Positions 8,984 to 17,630 of a stretch of 64,000 nucleotides of DNA are shown here, piece after piece (positions within the stretch are counted from its first letter, which is position 1; each line of letters opens with the position of its first letter). Source of the stretch: Vibrio sinus. Lineage in GTDB: Bacteria > Pseudomonadota > Gammaproteobacteria > Enterobacterales > Vibrionaceae. Below the pieces are notes generated by a model. That model did no database searches. It saw only the letters and a program-made list of their open reading frames with translations, and was not told the origin of the DNA. The stretch covers positions 113,947 to 177,946 of the forward strand of contig NZ_JAMKMR010000010.1 of NCBI RefSeq assembly GCF_023634645.1. Direction: 5' to 3'. A program made the translations under genes and the position numbers.

Positions 8984-9877
8984 ATGAATATTGTCGTAGT
9001 GGGCGCTGGAGCCATAGGCTCTCTTTGGGCCATTCACTTAAAACAAGCAGGACACCAAGTCGGTGTTTGGAGTCGCTCAAACGAATCGACTATCGAAATT
9101 CAGCTCGATGATGATAAACCACTCTCATTTCGTAACCGCAACACGGATGATCTCAATCACGCTGATTTAGTGCTTATCACCGTCAAAGCTTGGCAGGTAG
9201 AACAAGCCATCTACCCAATCCTTTCTCATCTACATCAGGATTGTATACTCATGTTCATGCACAATGGGATGGGAGCTGTCGACAAATGTTACCCAAGCTT
9301 TGAGCATCACCCTGTGCTGTTAGCAACAACCGCGCACGGCGCGTTTCGACCCAGTCCACATCGAGTCAATCATACCGGTAAAAGCACCACCCAAGTCGGT
9401 GCATTCAATGACAAAGCCATGCAATGTGAGTTTATTGCCGATGTGTTTAATGATGCCTTGCCCACTGTGAGCTGGAGTAGCAATATCAAACAAGCTCTGT
9501 GGTATAAACTGGTGGTTAACTGCGCGATAAATCCACTAACTGGCATCGAAATGTGTCAAAATGGACAGCTTTCAGGCGAGCAATATCAGTCTAAAATCCA
9601 AGGTATTATTGCAGAATGCATCCATGTGATGCAGGCTGAAGATATTGAGGTCGATGAAAGAGAGCTGACTGATAGGGTTCATCAGGTAATTAAGGCCACC
9701 GCACAGAACTACTCGTCCATGCAGCAAGATATCTTCTACAATCGAAAAACTGAGATTGATTATATTACTGGCTACGTTTTACAGCTGGCTAAACAATATC
9801 ACCTTGATGTGCCCGTAAATCTCAGCCTTTATCAAAAAATTAAAGCCAAAGAACGGCATGAGGATCAAAATGTCTAA
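8984..9877 (+). CDS. panE: PanE-type 2-dehydropantoate 2-reductase
   Basis: NADPH-dependent reduction of 2-dehydropantoate (ketopantoate) to pantoate in pantothenate and coenzyme A synthesis. The Rossmann nucleotide motif GAGAIG is at residues 7-12, and the C-terminal domain contains YKLVVNCAINPLTGI, which carries the conserved catalytic lysine. The 297-residue length is typical. It overlaps yajL, so panE-yajL-csdA form one tightly packed transcription unit. The gene starts 63 bases after the ompK terminator, so it has its own promoter. Confidence 0.93.
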   Translation: MNIVVVGAGAIGSLWAIHLKQAGHQVGVWSRSNESTIEIQLDDDKPLSFRNRNTDDLNHADLVLITVKAWQVEQAIYPILSHLHQDCILMFMHNGMGAVDKCYPSFEHHPVLLATTAHGAFRPSPHRVNHTGKSTTQVGAFNDKAMQCEFIADVFNDALPTVSWSSNIKQALWYKLVVNCAINPLTGIEMCQNGQLSGEQYQSKIQGIIAECIHVMQAEDIEVDERELTDRVHQVIKATAQNYSSMQQDIFYNRKTEIDYITGYVLQLAKQYHLDVPVNLSLYQKIKAKERHEDQNV

Positions 9878-10469
9878 AAGAGTGTTAGTGCCTATCGCCT
9901 CTGGCACCGAAGAGATGGAAGCCGTCACAGTGATCGATATGATGGTTCGAGCGGGTTATGAAGTCACTGTTGCGAGTGCGGATTTCAACGGCGACTTAAC
10001 AGTCGAAGCGTCGCGTGGCGTAACCTTAACCGCCGATTGCTTGCTTGTCGATATCGCAGACGACGAGTTCGATGCTGTCATTCTGTCAGGCGGTATAGGT
10101 GGCGCTGAAACATTCCGTGACAGCGCCCTACTAGTGGAAATCGTCAAACAACAAAAATACGATGGCCGCTTGGTTGCCGCAATATGTGCCGCCCCCGCTG
10201 TGGTACTGCAGCATCATAACTTATTCCCCGATGCCATCATGACATGCCATCCAAGTTTCCACGATCAGATTGATAACGACAAACTGAGAGTAAAACGCGT
10301 CACCTTTGATATCCACGATAACCTAATAACCAGCCAAGGGCCCGGAACCGCATTAGAGTTCGCGATGGAAATTATCATCAAGCTTTCTGGTAAAGCGCAC
10401 GCATGGAGTGTTGCTGAGCCGATGGTCACCTTACCCACTCTGCATTACAACAAATTAGGTGAACAATGA
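9870..10469 (+). CDS. yajL: YajL, DJ-1/PfpI family protein deglycase/chaperone
   Basis: DJ-1 superfamily protein linked in E. coli to repair of glycated or oxidised proteins and to oxidative-stress protection. The 199-residue product has the conserved Glu14/15 region (SGTEEMEAVT) and the nucleophile Cys106 in AAICAAPA, the same number as in E. coli YajL and human DJ-1. The ATG at 9870 was preferred over 9858 because GAGG precedes it at proper spacing and it gives the family N-terminus. It overlaps panE by 8 bases and csdA by 4 (ATGA). Confidence 0.92.
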   Translation: MSKRVLVPIASGTEEMEAVTVIDMMVRAGYEVTVASADFNGDLTVEASRGVTLTADCLLVDIADDEFDAVILSGGIGGAETFRDSALLVEIVKQQKYDGRLVAAICAAPAVVLQHHNLFPDAIMTCHPSFHDQIDNDKLRVKRVTFDIHDNLITSQGPGTALEFAMEIIIKLSGKAHAWSVAEPMVTLPTLHYNKLGEQ

Positions 10470-11680
10470 GATTCGACGTCAATGAAATAAGAGCTCAGTT
10501 CCCGGCCTTAAAACAATTGGTAAATGGGCAACCACTGGTCTATTTAGATAGCACAGCTACCACTCAAAAACCACAAGTTGTGATTGATACCATTAGCCAC
10601 TATTACCAGCAGCAAAACGCCAATGTTCATCGAGGAAGCCATTCATTAACCGCAAACGCAACCAACCAATTTGAATCTGCCAGACAAACTGTTGCTGATT
10701 TTATTGGCGCAGAATCTAATAAAGAGATTATTTGGACACGCGGCGCGACAGAAGCATTAAACCTCATTGCGCAAACCTATGCACGTAGTGTACTTAGCGA
10801 GAACGATGAAATTTTGGTGAGCGAAATGGAACATCACGCTAATATCGTTCCATGGCAAATCGTGGCTGAACAAACTGGCGCTAAGATCGTTAAAATACCG
10901 ATGACGCAAAACTTTACCCTATCGCTCGAGGCTCTCGAAGAAAAGTTATCTCAGCGTACAAAAATCGTCGCACTTACCCAAATGAGCAATGTCCATGGCC
11001 ATAAGCCAGCACTCAAATCTTTTATTGACTCAGCTCACCAAGCTGGTGCCACCGTTGTTGTTGATGGCGCGCAAGGTGTTGTGCATGAGAAAGTTCAGGT
11101 CACCGAGCTAGATGCAGATTTCTATGTGTTTTCTGGACACAAGCTCTACGCACCAACGGGTATTGGTGTTTTGTATGGTAAATATGAGTTACTCGACGCG
11201 ATGCCACCGTGGCATGGCGGTGGAAAAATGGTGGAAAAAGTATCATTTTCTGGCACCTCTTATTCTTCAGTCCCAGGAAAATTCGAGGCAGGCACACCCA
11301 ACACCGCTGGCGCTATCGCTCTAGCTGAAGCCGTAAAATGGTACAGCCAATACACGCTGCAAGATAAAGAGCAACACTTACGCTTGCTACAATCCACAAC
11401 CTATGACAGCTTGTCGCGAATGGAAGATGTTTCTGTCATTGGCTATCAAGCCAACTCAAATATCATTTCGTTCACCGTAGATGGTGTTCATCATCAAGAT
11501 ATTGCCACCCTATTGGATAAGCAGGGTATTGCCGTCCGGTCTGGACACCACTGCGCTCACCCATTTATGGAAGCGGCGAATATCGTAGGAACAGTCAGAG
11601 TGTCATTTGGTATATATAACACATTAGAAGATGTCGAGCGGTTTATTGATGCCTTAGAAAAAGCAATGGATATGCTTTAG
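10466..11680 (+). CDS. csdA: CsdA, cysteine desulfurase (SufS-like class II)
   Basis: Pyridoxal-phosphate enzyme that removes sulfur from cysteine as a persulfide and passes it to CsdE. The PLP lysine is Lys226 in SGHKLYAP, and the persulfide-forming cysteine is Cys363 in RSGHHCAHP, placing it in the SufS/CsdA class. The length is 404 residues. The partners CsdE and TcdA are encoded on the opposite strand at 20.1-21.4 kb; the convergent gene ends are separated here by an eight-kilobase accessory block. The ATGA overlap with yajL suggests coupled translation. Confidence 0.94.
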   Translation: MRFDVNEIRAQFPALKQLVNGQPLVYLDSTATTQKPQVVIDTISHYYQQQNANVHRGSHSLTANATNQFESARQTVADFIGAESNKEIIWTRGATEALNLIAQTYARSVLSENDEILVSEMEHHANIVPWQIVAEQTGAKIVKIPMTQNFTLSLEALEEKLSQRTKIVALTQMSNVHGHKPALKSFIDSAHQAGATVVVDGAQGVVHEKVQVTELDADFYVFSGHKLYAPTGIGVLYGKYELLDAMPPWHGGGKMVEKVSFSGTSYSSVPGKFEAGTPNTAGAIALAEAVKWYSQYTLQDKEQHLRLLQSTTYDSLSRMEDVSVIGYQANSNIISFTVDGVHHQDIATLLDKQGIAVRSGHHCAHPFMEAANIVGTVRVSFGIYNTLEDVERFIDALEKAMDML

Positions 11681-11695
11681 GTATTACGTGAAATA

Positions 11696-11727
11696 AATCA
11701 AGCAACTCATAATCGAGTTGCTTGATT
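11696..11727. terminator. Bidirectional terminator after csdA
   Basis: AATCAAGCAACTC and GAGTTGCTTGATT form a perfect 13-bp stem with a 6-base loop between the convergent csdA and CoA-transferase genes. On the minus strand it is followed by TTTATTTC, so it can serve transcripts from both sides. Confidence 0.88.
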
Positions 11728-11735
11728 GGGTTAGC

Positions 11736-13259
11736 CTAGTAAATTTTAACCCCTGGTACGTATTGGGCAGAAATACCAAACTTGCCTAGTTCTAATCCTG
11801 AATAGTTATCTAAATTTTGAAGGGGTTTTTCTTCAATATCTTGATAACCAATCACTGGCTCAAACTCAATATTAGGATCATGGTAGCCTTGAATCGTTAG
11901 CCCTCGATTCGCCTGAGTCGGTGTTTTTTCCAGTCTATATGCTGGACGAATTCGTGTAATTGGCCCTAAGGTTGAGTCCTGTTCAAACACATAATTGAAA
12001 TAATCTTCTTGCGAAATAGGCTTCGCTTCTTGCACCTGAGTCGTTGAATCATAAGCCCCCATCAGAATACTGGATGTTTTAGCCAACGATGCGTAGGACT
12101 CGACAAAACCGGCTTGAGCTCCGACTTGCTTAAGGAGAGATTGCACCACGTTGAGCGCACACATTAATCCAGTACCGACATCATTGACCAGATAAGGAAA
12201 TACTTTTCTCTCTCCACATTCTTTGTGCCAAACATCAGCAACCCCAGCAACACATTGGCCGTTTTGCTCCCAACCTCGATTAAATTTCCATGGACCATCT
12301 GGGCCAAATGCATTGATTTCGGCATAGATAAGGTTTGGATTCAACATGCGAAGAGCTTGTTTCGACAAACCAACTGAAGACAAAGCATCATGGTGGTAAC
12401 CGAAAATGAGTACGTCTGCTTGGGCAATCAGTGATTTTAGCTTCTTAAGACCGAACTCAGTTTTATAGTCTAGGAATATATGCCTTTTTCCCCAACCATT
12501 TAATACTTGCATCGACAATAACTGAGGAAAGTGCGGATGGCGGACAGAAATAACGTCAGCACCATTTTCTGCCAATACTCTTCCAGCCGTGGCTCCAGCA
12601 ACTACATGGGTCAGGTCTAAGACTTTGATGCCTTCAAGCGGGCGATATTTTGCCGTAGGATAAGTTTTGCTTCCGGTGGATTGCTCTCGAATATCCAACA
12701 ATTTTCGCTGACTAATCGCATCATACATCGGCGTATTTTGCCATTCTTGGTAGCTTCTCACTTTATAGCCACACTGCCCATGCTCCGTTGAGAACTGCTC
12801 TATTTGCTCACTGGTGTATTTACCTATCGCCTTACGAATAGCATCAGAGTTATGAGCGCAGTTAAAGAATTTGGCACTGTCGTCTCTTAAATGTAGAAAT
12901 TCATTGGCGAAGAACACCAGCTGATCATCTGCAGTCTCATAAAAATCACACCATGGTGAGTTGGCCTCAAGGTTACTAATAGGCTGGCCGTATCGGTGCT
13001 CTAAAAACACACCTAACGTATCAAAGGCGGCGTTTCTCTCGTCAACTTCAACACCTTGATCGTCAAGGCCTCTATATCGACCAAATTCTCGCACGCTGTG
13101 TCCAAGTAGGCCATTTAGCGCAGAGAGTAAGTCACCTGCGGGTAACTGTGTCGACACAATAGGTGAGCCCTCCACCCATTTAATCTGTTCATATGGGCTT
13201 TGAATACCTAGGTCATCAGAAAACATGTCAACGATTTGTTTTACTTGTTTCATAGTCAT
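11736..13259 (-). CDS. CoA-transferase family III (CaiB/BaiF-type) protein
   Basis: The central part (about residues 207-400) is a family III CoA-transferase: LEGIKVLDLTHVVAGATAGRVLAENGADVISV is the typical N-terminal Rossmann-like segment, and Asp360 in PYLVNDVGTG fits the catalytic aspartate that forms the acyl anhydride. The 507-residue protein carries about 200 extra N-terminal residues, as seen in fused or two-lobed members. The substrate acid cannot be told from sequence. AAGGGG precedes the start, with a second ATG two codons later equally possible. It is convergent with csdA and is the first gene of the accessory block. Confidence 0.85.
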   Translation of the reverse strand: MTMKQVKQIVDMFSDDLGIQSPYEQIKWVEGSPIVSTQLPAGDLLSALNGLLGHSVREFGRYRGLDDQGVEVDERNAAFDTLGVFLEHRYGQPISNLEANSPWCDFYETADDQLVFFANEFLHLRDDSAKFFNCAHNSDAIRKAIGKYTSEQIEQFSTEHGQCGYKVRSYQEWQNTPMYDAISQRKLLDIREQSTGSKTYPTAKYRPLEGIKVLDLTHVVAGATAGRVLAENGADVISVRHPHFPQLLSMQVLNGWGKRHIFLDYKTEFGLKKLKSLIAQADVLIFGYHHDALSSVGLSKQALRMLNPNLIYAEINAFGPDGPWKFNRGWEQNGQCVAGVADVWHKECGERKVFPYLVNDVGTGLMCALNVVQSLLKQVGAQAGFVESYASLAKTSSILMGAYDSTTQVQEAKPISQEDYFNYVFEQDSTLGPITRIRPAYRLEKTPTQANRGLTIQGYHDPNIEFEPVIGYQDIEEKPLQNLDNYSGLELGKFGISAQYVPGVKIY

Positions 13260-13522
13260 AATCCCCTTGAAGTTCTGCTAAAACTTATTGATGGGATTTA
13301 TCGTAAGGCGAGCTATCAATAATATGAAATGACTAATTTTGATTGGATTGATAAGATTATTGAATCAACGATCTTCGTCCTTCAATAAGCTTTCTGCCAC
13401 CACTCCAAACAATACGTCCCCCTACTTGATCTCTGCAATATTTCTTCTAGTTTTATATTTTCAGGTTAGAAAACGTATTAACCATTTAAATTTTAAAGTG
13501 TTATTAGATTAGGAGATAAGTG

Positions 13523-14068
13523 ATGTCATGCTTTTTAAGCTGCTTTGGATGTTCAAAAGAAACCGAAGAGGAAGATGATTACAATACTGGCATTTCTTCA
13601 ACACAACAGAATGTAGATTCGATATCGTTAAAATCTTATGCCCATATTGGCGCCTATGGGCTCAGTGATTCTGTCGGTACTCATATGAGTAAAATATGCT
13701 ATCCAGATGTTATCACTTGCATCACCATTACGATTAACGATGGCAGTAAACTGTATGGTATCCATCTCAATGTGAATACCTACGACTATATTTACGAACA
13801 GGTCTTCACTGAACTTGCGAAAATAACCAAAGCCATCAAAAACAAAGATCTTTACGTTCTTATCGTCGGTAACCTTAAAGATGGTGAAATTACTTCTATC
13901 CTTGCCAAAATGAGGAAAAAGTGCAAAAACTTGGCTGCGATAGTAGAAGAAGTAACAAGCTGTCTAGGCGACAAAGTGACCCTTGATATTGTAAAAGAGC
14001 AAGTCACCGGCACAATCGTAGTAGAAAGAGACGTAGATAAGAAAAAATTAAAATACTCAAAGAGCTAG
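13523..14068 (+). CDS. Hypothetical protein, possible CNF1/CheD-fold glutamine deamidase
   Basis: A 181-residue soluble protein that I do not recognise as a named family. The ATG at 13523 has AGGAG 7 bases upstream, preferred over the GTG three bases earlier. The N-terminus is cysteine-rich (MSCFLSCFGCSKE) followed by an acidic patch, and there is no signal peptide. The segment DVITCITITINDGSKLYGIH places Cys66 and His81 fifteen residues apart after a hydrophobic strand. CNF1 uses Cys866 and His881 at the same distance, and CheD uses a comparable Cys-His pair. That similarity is a pattern match only; the flanking HxG of CNF1-like toxins is absent. It stands alone between divergent and convergent neighbours in the accessory block. 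Confidence 0.55.
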   Translation: MSCFLSCFGCSKETEEEDDYNTGISSTQQNVDSISLKSYAHIGAYGLSDSVGTHMSKICYPDVITCITITINDGSKLYGIHLNVNTYDYIYEQVFTELAKITKAIKNKDLYVLIVGNLKDGEITSILAKMRKKCKNLAAIVEEVTSCLGDKVTLDIVKEQVTGTIVVERDVDKKKLKYSKS

Positions 14069-14136
14069 AGTTTGCCATCGCTGAATTCGAGAGTGGATGC
14101 CAATCGATATGTACTTTGACGTTTTTGACAGTGCAT

Positions 14137-14160
14137 GGCCTAGTGGTAAAAAACTAGGCC
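14137..14160. terminator. Hairpin between hypothetical gene and GNAT gene
   Basis: GGCCTAG (14137-14143) and CTAGGCC (14154-14160) form a 7-bp stem with a 10-base loop between two convergent genes. No clear T-tract follows, so terminator function is only likely. Confidence 0.4.
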
Positions 14161-14196
14161 CTAGTGGCATTGAAGCTATTTGAGCAACTTTTATTA

Positions 14197-14646
14197 TCAA
14201 CGTTTGATCTCCATAGACATGGGGATGAACCGAATACCACTAAGCTCCTCCTCCGAGCTAGTAGCGACAAACCCGTTGGATTGGTAAAATTGTTGAGCAT
14301 TGACTGATGATTTCAGAGCAATCAAATACTTGTCTGACGTAGATATAAGCTTACTCAACAATTGGGTACCTAAACCTTTCCGCTGATGCTCTTTTTTGAT
14401 AAACAATTGCGTTATATACCCAGCCTTACTGATCGCTCCAAAGCCAATTATACAGCCACTATCTTCAATTTTAATGCATGTAAAATCATCACTTTCTAGA
14501 ACAGATTTAGTATCTGAAACTACATTCTTGTAAAAGGCTTCTTGTCCTTGGCTATTGAGTGAAGGAAGTATATCTATTCTCGATACATTGATTATAAGCT
14601 CAACCACTGCGTCCATATCAGATAACTTAGAATTTATAAAATTCAT
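14197..14646 (-). CDS. GNAT family N-acetyltransferase
   Basis: A 149-residue single-domain acetyltransferase. The acetyl-CoA pyrophosphate-binding signature is seen in KKEHQRKGLGTQLLSKLI (Q/R-x-x-G-x-G/A form), preceded by a beta strand (AGYITQLFIKKEH) and followed by the usual terminal NAQQFYQSNGF motif, where an Asn/Tyr pair closes the active site. The substrate cannot be predicted. It lies in the accessory block between csdA and csdE with the gene end facing the hypothetical protein. Confidence 0.85.
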   Translation of the reverse strand: MNFINSKLSDMDAVVELIINVSRIDILPSLNSQGQEAFYKNVVSDTKSVLESDDFTCIKIEDSGCIIGFGAISKAGYITQLFIKKEHQRKGLGTQLLSKLISTSDKYLIALKSSVNAQQFYQSNGFVATSSEEELSGIRFIPMSMEIKR

Positions 14647-14839
14647 TGCCTATACACCACTCCATTCGTACAATTCTACTGACGTGATAACTATTTGACC
14701 CAGTCTCCTATACCCGAGGCACTATTGAAATCCAATCAAATAGGAGATAGGACGAACGATGATTAAGAACGCTTAATAGCTATCACGCAATTCAAACTAG
14801 ATAAATCTATCACCAAATCTTCATTTTTGTTCTGGTAAA

Positions 14840-15178
14840 TTAGTACGATGCTCCGTTTATCTTACGGACTGCAATACTTGAAAGCACTTCGCTTTCAGCC
14901 ATTCTCATATTTACTGCCAGGATATCTTCTGAACATTTCTCCGTTGTAACGTAGTGGGTTAAACAACCGCATGAGTTGCAACGGTGAAACTTTACTTCTT
15001 TGTCACCCCAACTGTAGAAAACGGTCTGCTCCTTTATGACTATTTGCACCTGTTCAGGCGAAAAATATGCCCACAACGCAGCATAACGGCGGCAAATAGA
15101 GCAGTTACATTCACCAACCTCTTCAGGCGATGAGCTAAGCTCTAGGCTGACACTTCCGCAGTGGCATTCCAATTTCAT
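14840..15178 (-). CDS. GFA-family (glutathione-dependent formaldehyde-activating-like) zinc protein
   Basis: A 112-residue zinc-binding domain of the GFA/CENP-V family. Cysteine pairs fit the two-zinc arrangement: Cys5 and Cys7 in ECHCGSV, Cys24, Cys26 and Cys29 in ECNCSICR, and Cys67, Cys70 and Cys72 in HRCNSCGC. Members are annotated as S-hydroxymethylglutathione synthases, but most are of unknown substrate, so activity with formaldehyde should not be assumed. It lies just downstream of the LysR gene on the same strand, with 72 bases between them. Confidence 0.82.
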   Translation of the reverse strand: MKLECHCGSVSLELSSSPEEVGECNCSICRRYAALWAYFSPEQVQIVIKEQTVFYSWGDKEVKFHRCNSCGCLTHYVTTEKCSEDILAVNMRMAESEVLSSIAVRKINGASY

Positions 15179-15250
15179 ACAATAGCTCCAAGCTGTTTTG
15201 ATTGTGAGCAGTCAAAGTAAAGCCAGTCAGACTCTCGAGGCATACTCCAT

Positions 15251-16144
15251 TTAAATAAGCTCACGCACTTTATCTTTCAGTATCGCTAAAAATCGATTGG
15301 TTTCTTCGCTCAAGACTTTGTTTTTATGATAGAAATAACTATAGCTTGCGTTTAAATTCAGCTTACCAGTATTCAGCACACATAACCGCTTTGATTCAAT
15401 CCCTTCTTTAATGGTGTAGCTTGGCAGTAAAGCAATTCCTATTCCGGCATAGACAGCCTTGATAAGTGCGTTTCTACCGCGGATCTTGATTCGTGTATTG
15501 TCATCGGATATGTATTGCGACTTAAACTCTTCCATGTTTTCTTTGAACGACTCAGAGGTTTCAATTTCGATAAAGCATTCATTTTGAATGTCCGCTGGCG
15601 TCACTTTCTTTTTCTCTCTTAATCGATGCTCGTAGCAAGCTGTCAAGCAAAGTTCGGTTTCAAACAACACCTCTTTAACGTAGTCCCCTTCAAGTTTCGA
15701 GTTGGCTGATATACACAAATCAAACCGATTTGAAGCGATAACCTTATCGATTTTACTATTGGAAACCACTTCAATATTCACTTTTGCTTCGGGCTCGACT
15801 TTAAAAAACTCGATCACCGCTTCCATGGTTAAGTCCTCGAGGCCGGGAATCACGGCTAGAGAAAATTGTTTATCGCGAGATATGTTTTGCTTGATGTTGG
15901 TCTTCATCACATCAAGCTGCCCGAGTACCGCTTCTACTTCACTCAACATACTTCGGCCTTGATCCGTCAGCTGGATTTGCTTGCCGAACTTTTCAAACAA
16001 AGCAAAACCAACCGTCTCTTCCAACAATTGAATGTTTCTAGTGACCGCAGGTTGTGTGATGAATAAAGCCTCAGCGGCTCGATGATAATTAAGATATTCC
16101 GCAACTATTTGAAAAGTTTTCAATTGCTTGAAAGTGAAGTTCAT
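15251..16144 (-). CDS. LysR-type transcriptional regulator (likely controls the divergent MFS gene)
   Basis: A 297-residue LysR regulator. The N-terminal winged helix-turn-helix is MNFTFKQLKTFQIVAEYLNY followed by RAAEALFITQPAVTRNIQLLE; the remainder is the effector-binding domain. It is transcribed divergently from an MFS transporter across a 124-base gap that contains a 24-base palindrome. This is the classic arrangement in which the LysR protein binds the intergenic operator and switches the transporter on in response to a small molecule. The effector is unknown. Confidence 0.9.
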   Translation of the reverse strand: MNFTFKQLKTFQIVAEYLNYHRAAEALFITQPAVTRNIQLLEETVGFALFEKFGKQIQLTDQGRSMLSEVEAVLGQLDVMKTNIKQNISRDKQFSLAVIPGLEDLTMEAVIEFFKVEPEAKVNIEVVSNSKIDKVIASNRFDLCISANSKLEGDYVKEVLFETELCLTACYEHRLREKKKVTPADIQNECFIEIETSESFKENMEEFKSQYISDDNTRIKIRGRNALIKAVYAGIGIALLPSYTIKEGIESKRLCVLNTGKLNLNASYSYFYHKNKVLSEETNRFLAILKDKVRELI

Positions 16145-16166
16145 AGCCCACCCAAATGATAAAAAT

Positions 16167-16190
16167 TTGTTATCACATTGATGATAACAA
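16167..16190. promoter_or_regulatory. Palindromic operator between the LysR and MFS genes
   Basis: TTGTTATCA (16167-16175) and TGATAACAA (16182-16190) form a perfect 9-bp inverted repeat around CATTGA. Flanking half-site-like ATGATAA (16156-16162) and ATTATCA copies extend it. The position and symmetry fit a LysR recognition site controlling both divergent genes. Confidence 0.65.
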
Positions 16191-16268
16191 ACTATTTTTC
16201 ATTATCAAAAAAGGTTATTAGTCTAATGCGTTATATAACAAAGCAAATTTTAAAGATTGGGGATCATT

Positions 16269-17489
16269 ATGAAAGCGGACAAACGGTTTATTTATACCAT
16301 TTACGCAATATTTTTCATTGCTTACTTAACATTGAGTTCAACAGCGCCGATTGTGTTGATGATCAGTCAGAAAAGTCATATGTCGATGACGGATTTACAG
16401 TTAGGCGTTTCGCTACTGTTTTTCTTCTTTTCGGTATCCTCTATTGTACTTGGGCCTGTGTCAGACTTTCTCGGCAGACGATACGTTTTGTTGATTGCCC
16501 AAAGCGTGAGCTTGATAGGTTTAATTGTTTGTGCGTTCAGTGATTCCTTTTACACCTTTGCTTTTGGCTTAGTGATTATTGGGTTAGGTACTGGTGCATT
16601 TTCTGTGGTATCACGTTCAATCGTTAACCATGCAATCAAAGATCACCATCTTCTATTTAAGGCATACACCACATTTTCAGTGTTAGTGATTGCAGGTCCT
16701 ATCGTTGCGACAAAAATGTCGATTGAAATGGCTCAACATATGAACTGGCACCTTATCTATGGAGCATTAGCAATCCTAGTTGTTTTACTACTGCTCAGCA
16801 CATATTTGAATGCTCATGAGCCCGATGAACATTTCACTCCGAGCCGAGTACATGTGAAAGGCATTACAGAACAGTTCTTATACTGTGCAAAGAATGTGCT
16901 GTTTATGAAAAACGCTATCTTGGTTGGTCTGTTCTTCTCTATTGTACTCGGCTTGTTCCTCGGGTTTGGTCCAGAAGTATTTATCAAACACTTCCATGTA
17001 TCTACCAATGAATACGCGAATATCGCCTTGTTCATCTGTGCGTCTTACTTCGTCGGAAATATGATTTCAAAGCATGTTGGTTCAAGAATGGTGAAACGTC
17101 ACTTAAAGTTTGTTGCTTTCGCACTTGTCGCGGTATCGACGCTAATACTTAATACCCACATGACGTTGGACTACACCATTGGCACTTTCATCGCTATCGG
17201 TATTGGCGCCGGTATGTTAGGCCCTATGGGTACTCATGGCGGAATGAAAGTACTGGATAAACACTTTGGTACCGCAGCTGCTATGTTCACCGCTCTTTTC
17301 TCTATCTTCTCAGCAGTGTGGTCTTACCTACACGCAGTACTCGATATGAATGCCTTGACACTTATCAGCATGATTCTTTGGTTCATCGTCATCGTTTGTA
17401 CTGTCTTTGAGCTTGTCAAACCTGACAGAGAAACAAAGTCTGAACAACAAAGCAAAGTGAAGTCACCTCGCATCCAAAAGGCTGCGTAA
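16269..17489 (+). CDS. MFS drug/metabolite transporter (DHA1, Bcr/CflA-like)
   Basis: A 406-residue major facilitator with about twelve membrane segments. MFS motif A is present as GPVSDFLGRRYVLL between helices 2 and 3, typical of 12-helix proton antiporters for drugs or metabolites. The start is the ATG at 16269 (MKADKRF), with GGGG about 6 bases upstream; an in-frame TTG twelve bases earlier is less likely. It faces a LysR gene over a shared palindromic operator, so inducible export of a toxic or signalling compound is the simplest model. A strong terminator follows. Confidence 0.88.
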   Translation: MKADKRFIYTIYAIFFIAYLTLSSTAPIVLMISQKSHMSMTDLQLGVSLLFFFFSVSSIVLGPVSDFLGRRYVLLIAQSVSLIGLIVCAFSDSFYTFAFGLVIIGLGTGAFSVVSRSIVNHAIKDHHLLFKAYTTFSVLVIAGPIVATKMSIEMAQHMNWHLIYGALAILVVLLLLSTYLNAHEPDEHFTPSRVHVKGITEQFLYCAKNVLFMKNAILVGLFFSIVLGLFLGFGPEVFIKHFHVSTNEYANIALFICASYFVGNMISKHVGSRMVKRHLKFVAFALVAVSTLILNTHMTLDYTIGTFIAIGIGAGMLGPMGTHGGMKVLDKHFGTAAAMFTALFSIFSAVWSYLHAVLDMNALTLISMILWFIVIVCTVFELVKPDRETKSEQQSKVKSPRIQKAA

Positions 17490-17528
17490 AACAAGAATAA
17501 CTCTTACTATACTACCCTCAATCTAATA

Positions 17529-17566
17529 AAAAGCCTGCTTCGGAAACCATTCCTTAGCAGGCTTTT
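17529..17566 (+). terminator. Terminator after the MFS gene
   Basis: AAAAGCCTGCT (17529-17539) pairs with AGCAGGCTTTT (17556-17566) with a 16-base loop, flanked by A and T runs. It is usable from both directions between the convergent MFS and FUSC genes. Confidence 0.85.
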
Positions 17567-17630
17567 CATTACTTTTTAATTACTAATGTGCCTAAGTTGC
17601 TTCTAGGCACGAGTGTCATACAAATAGGCT

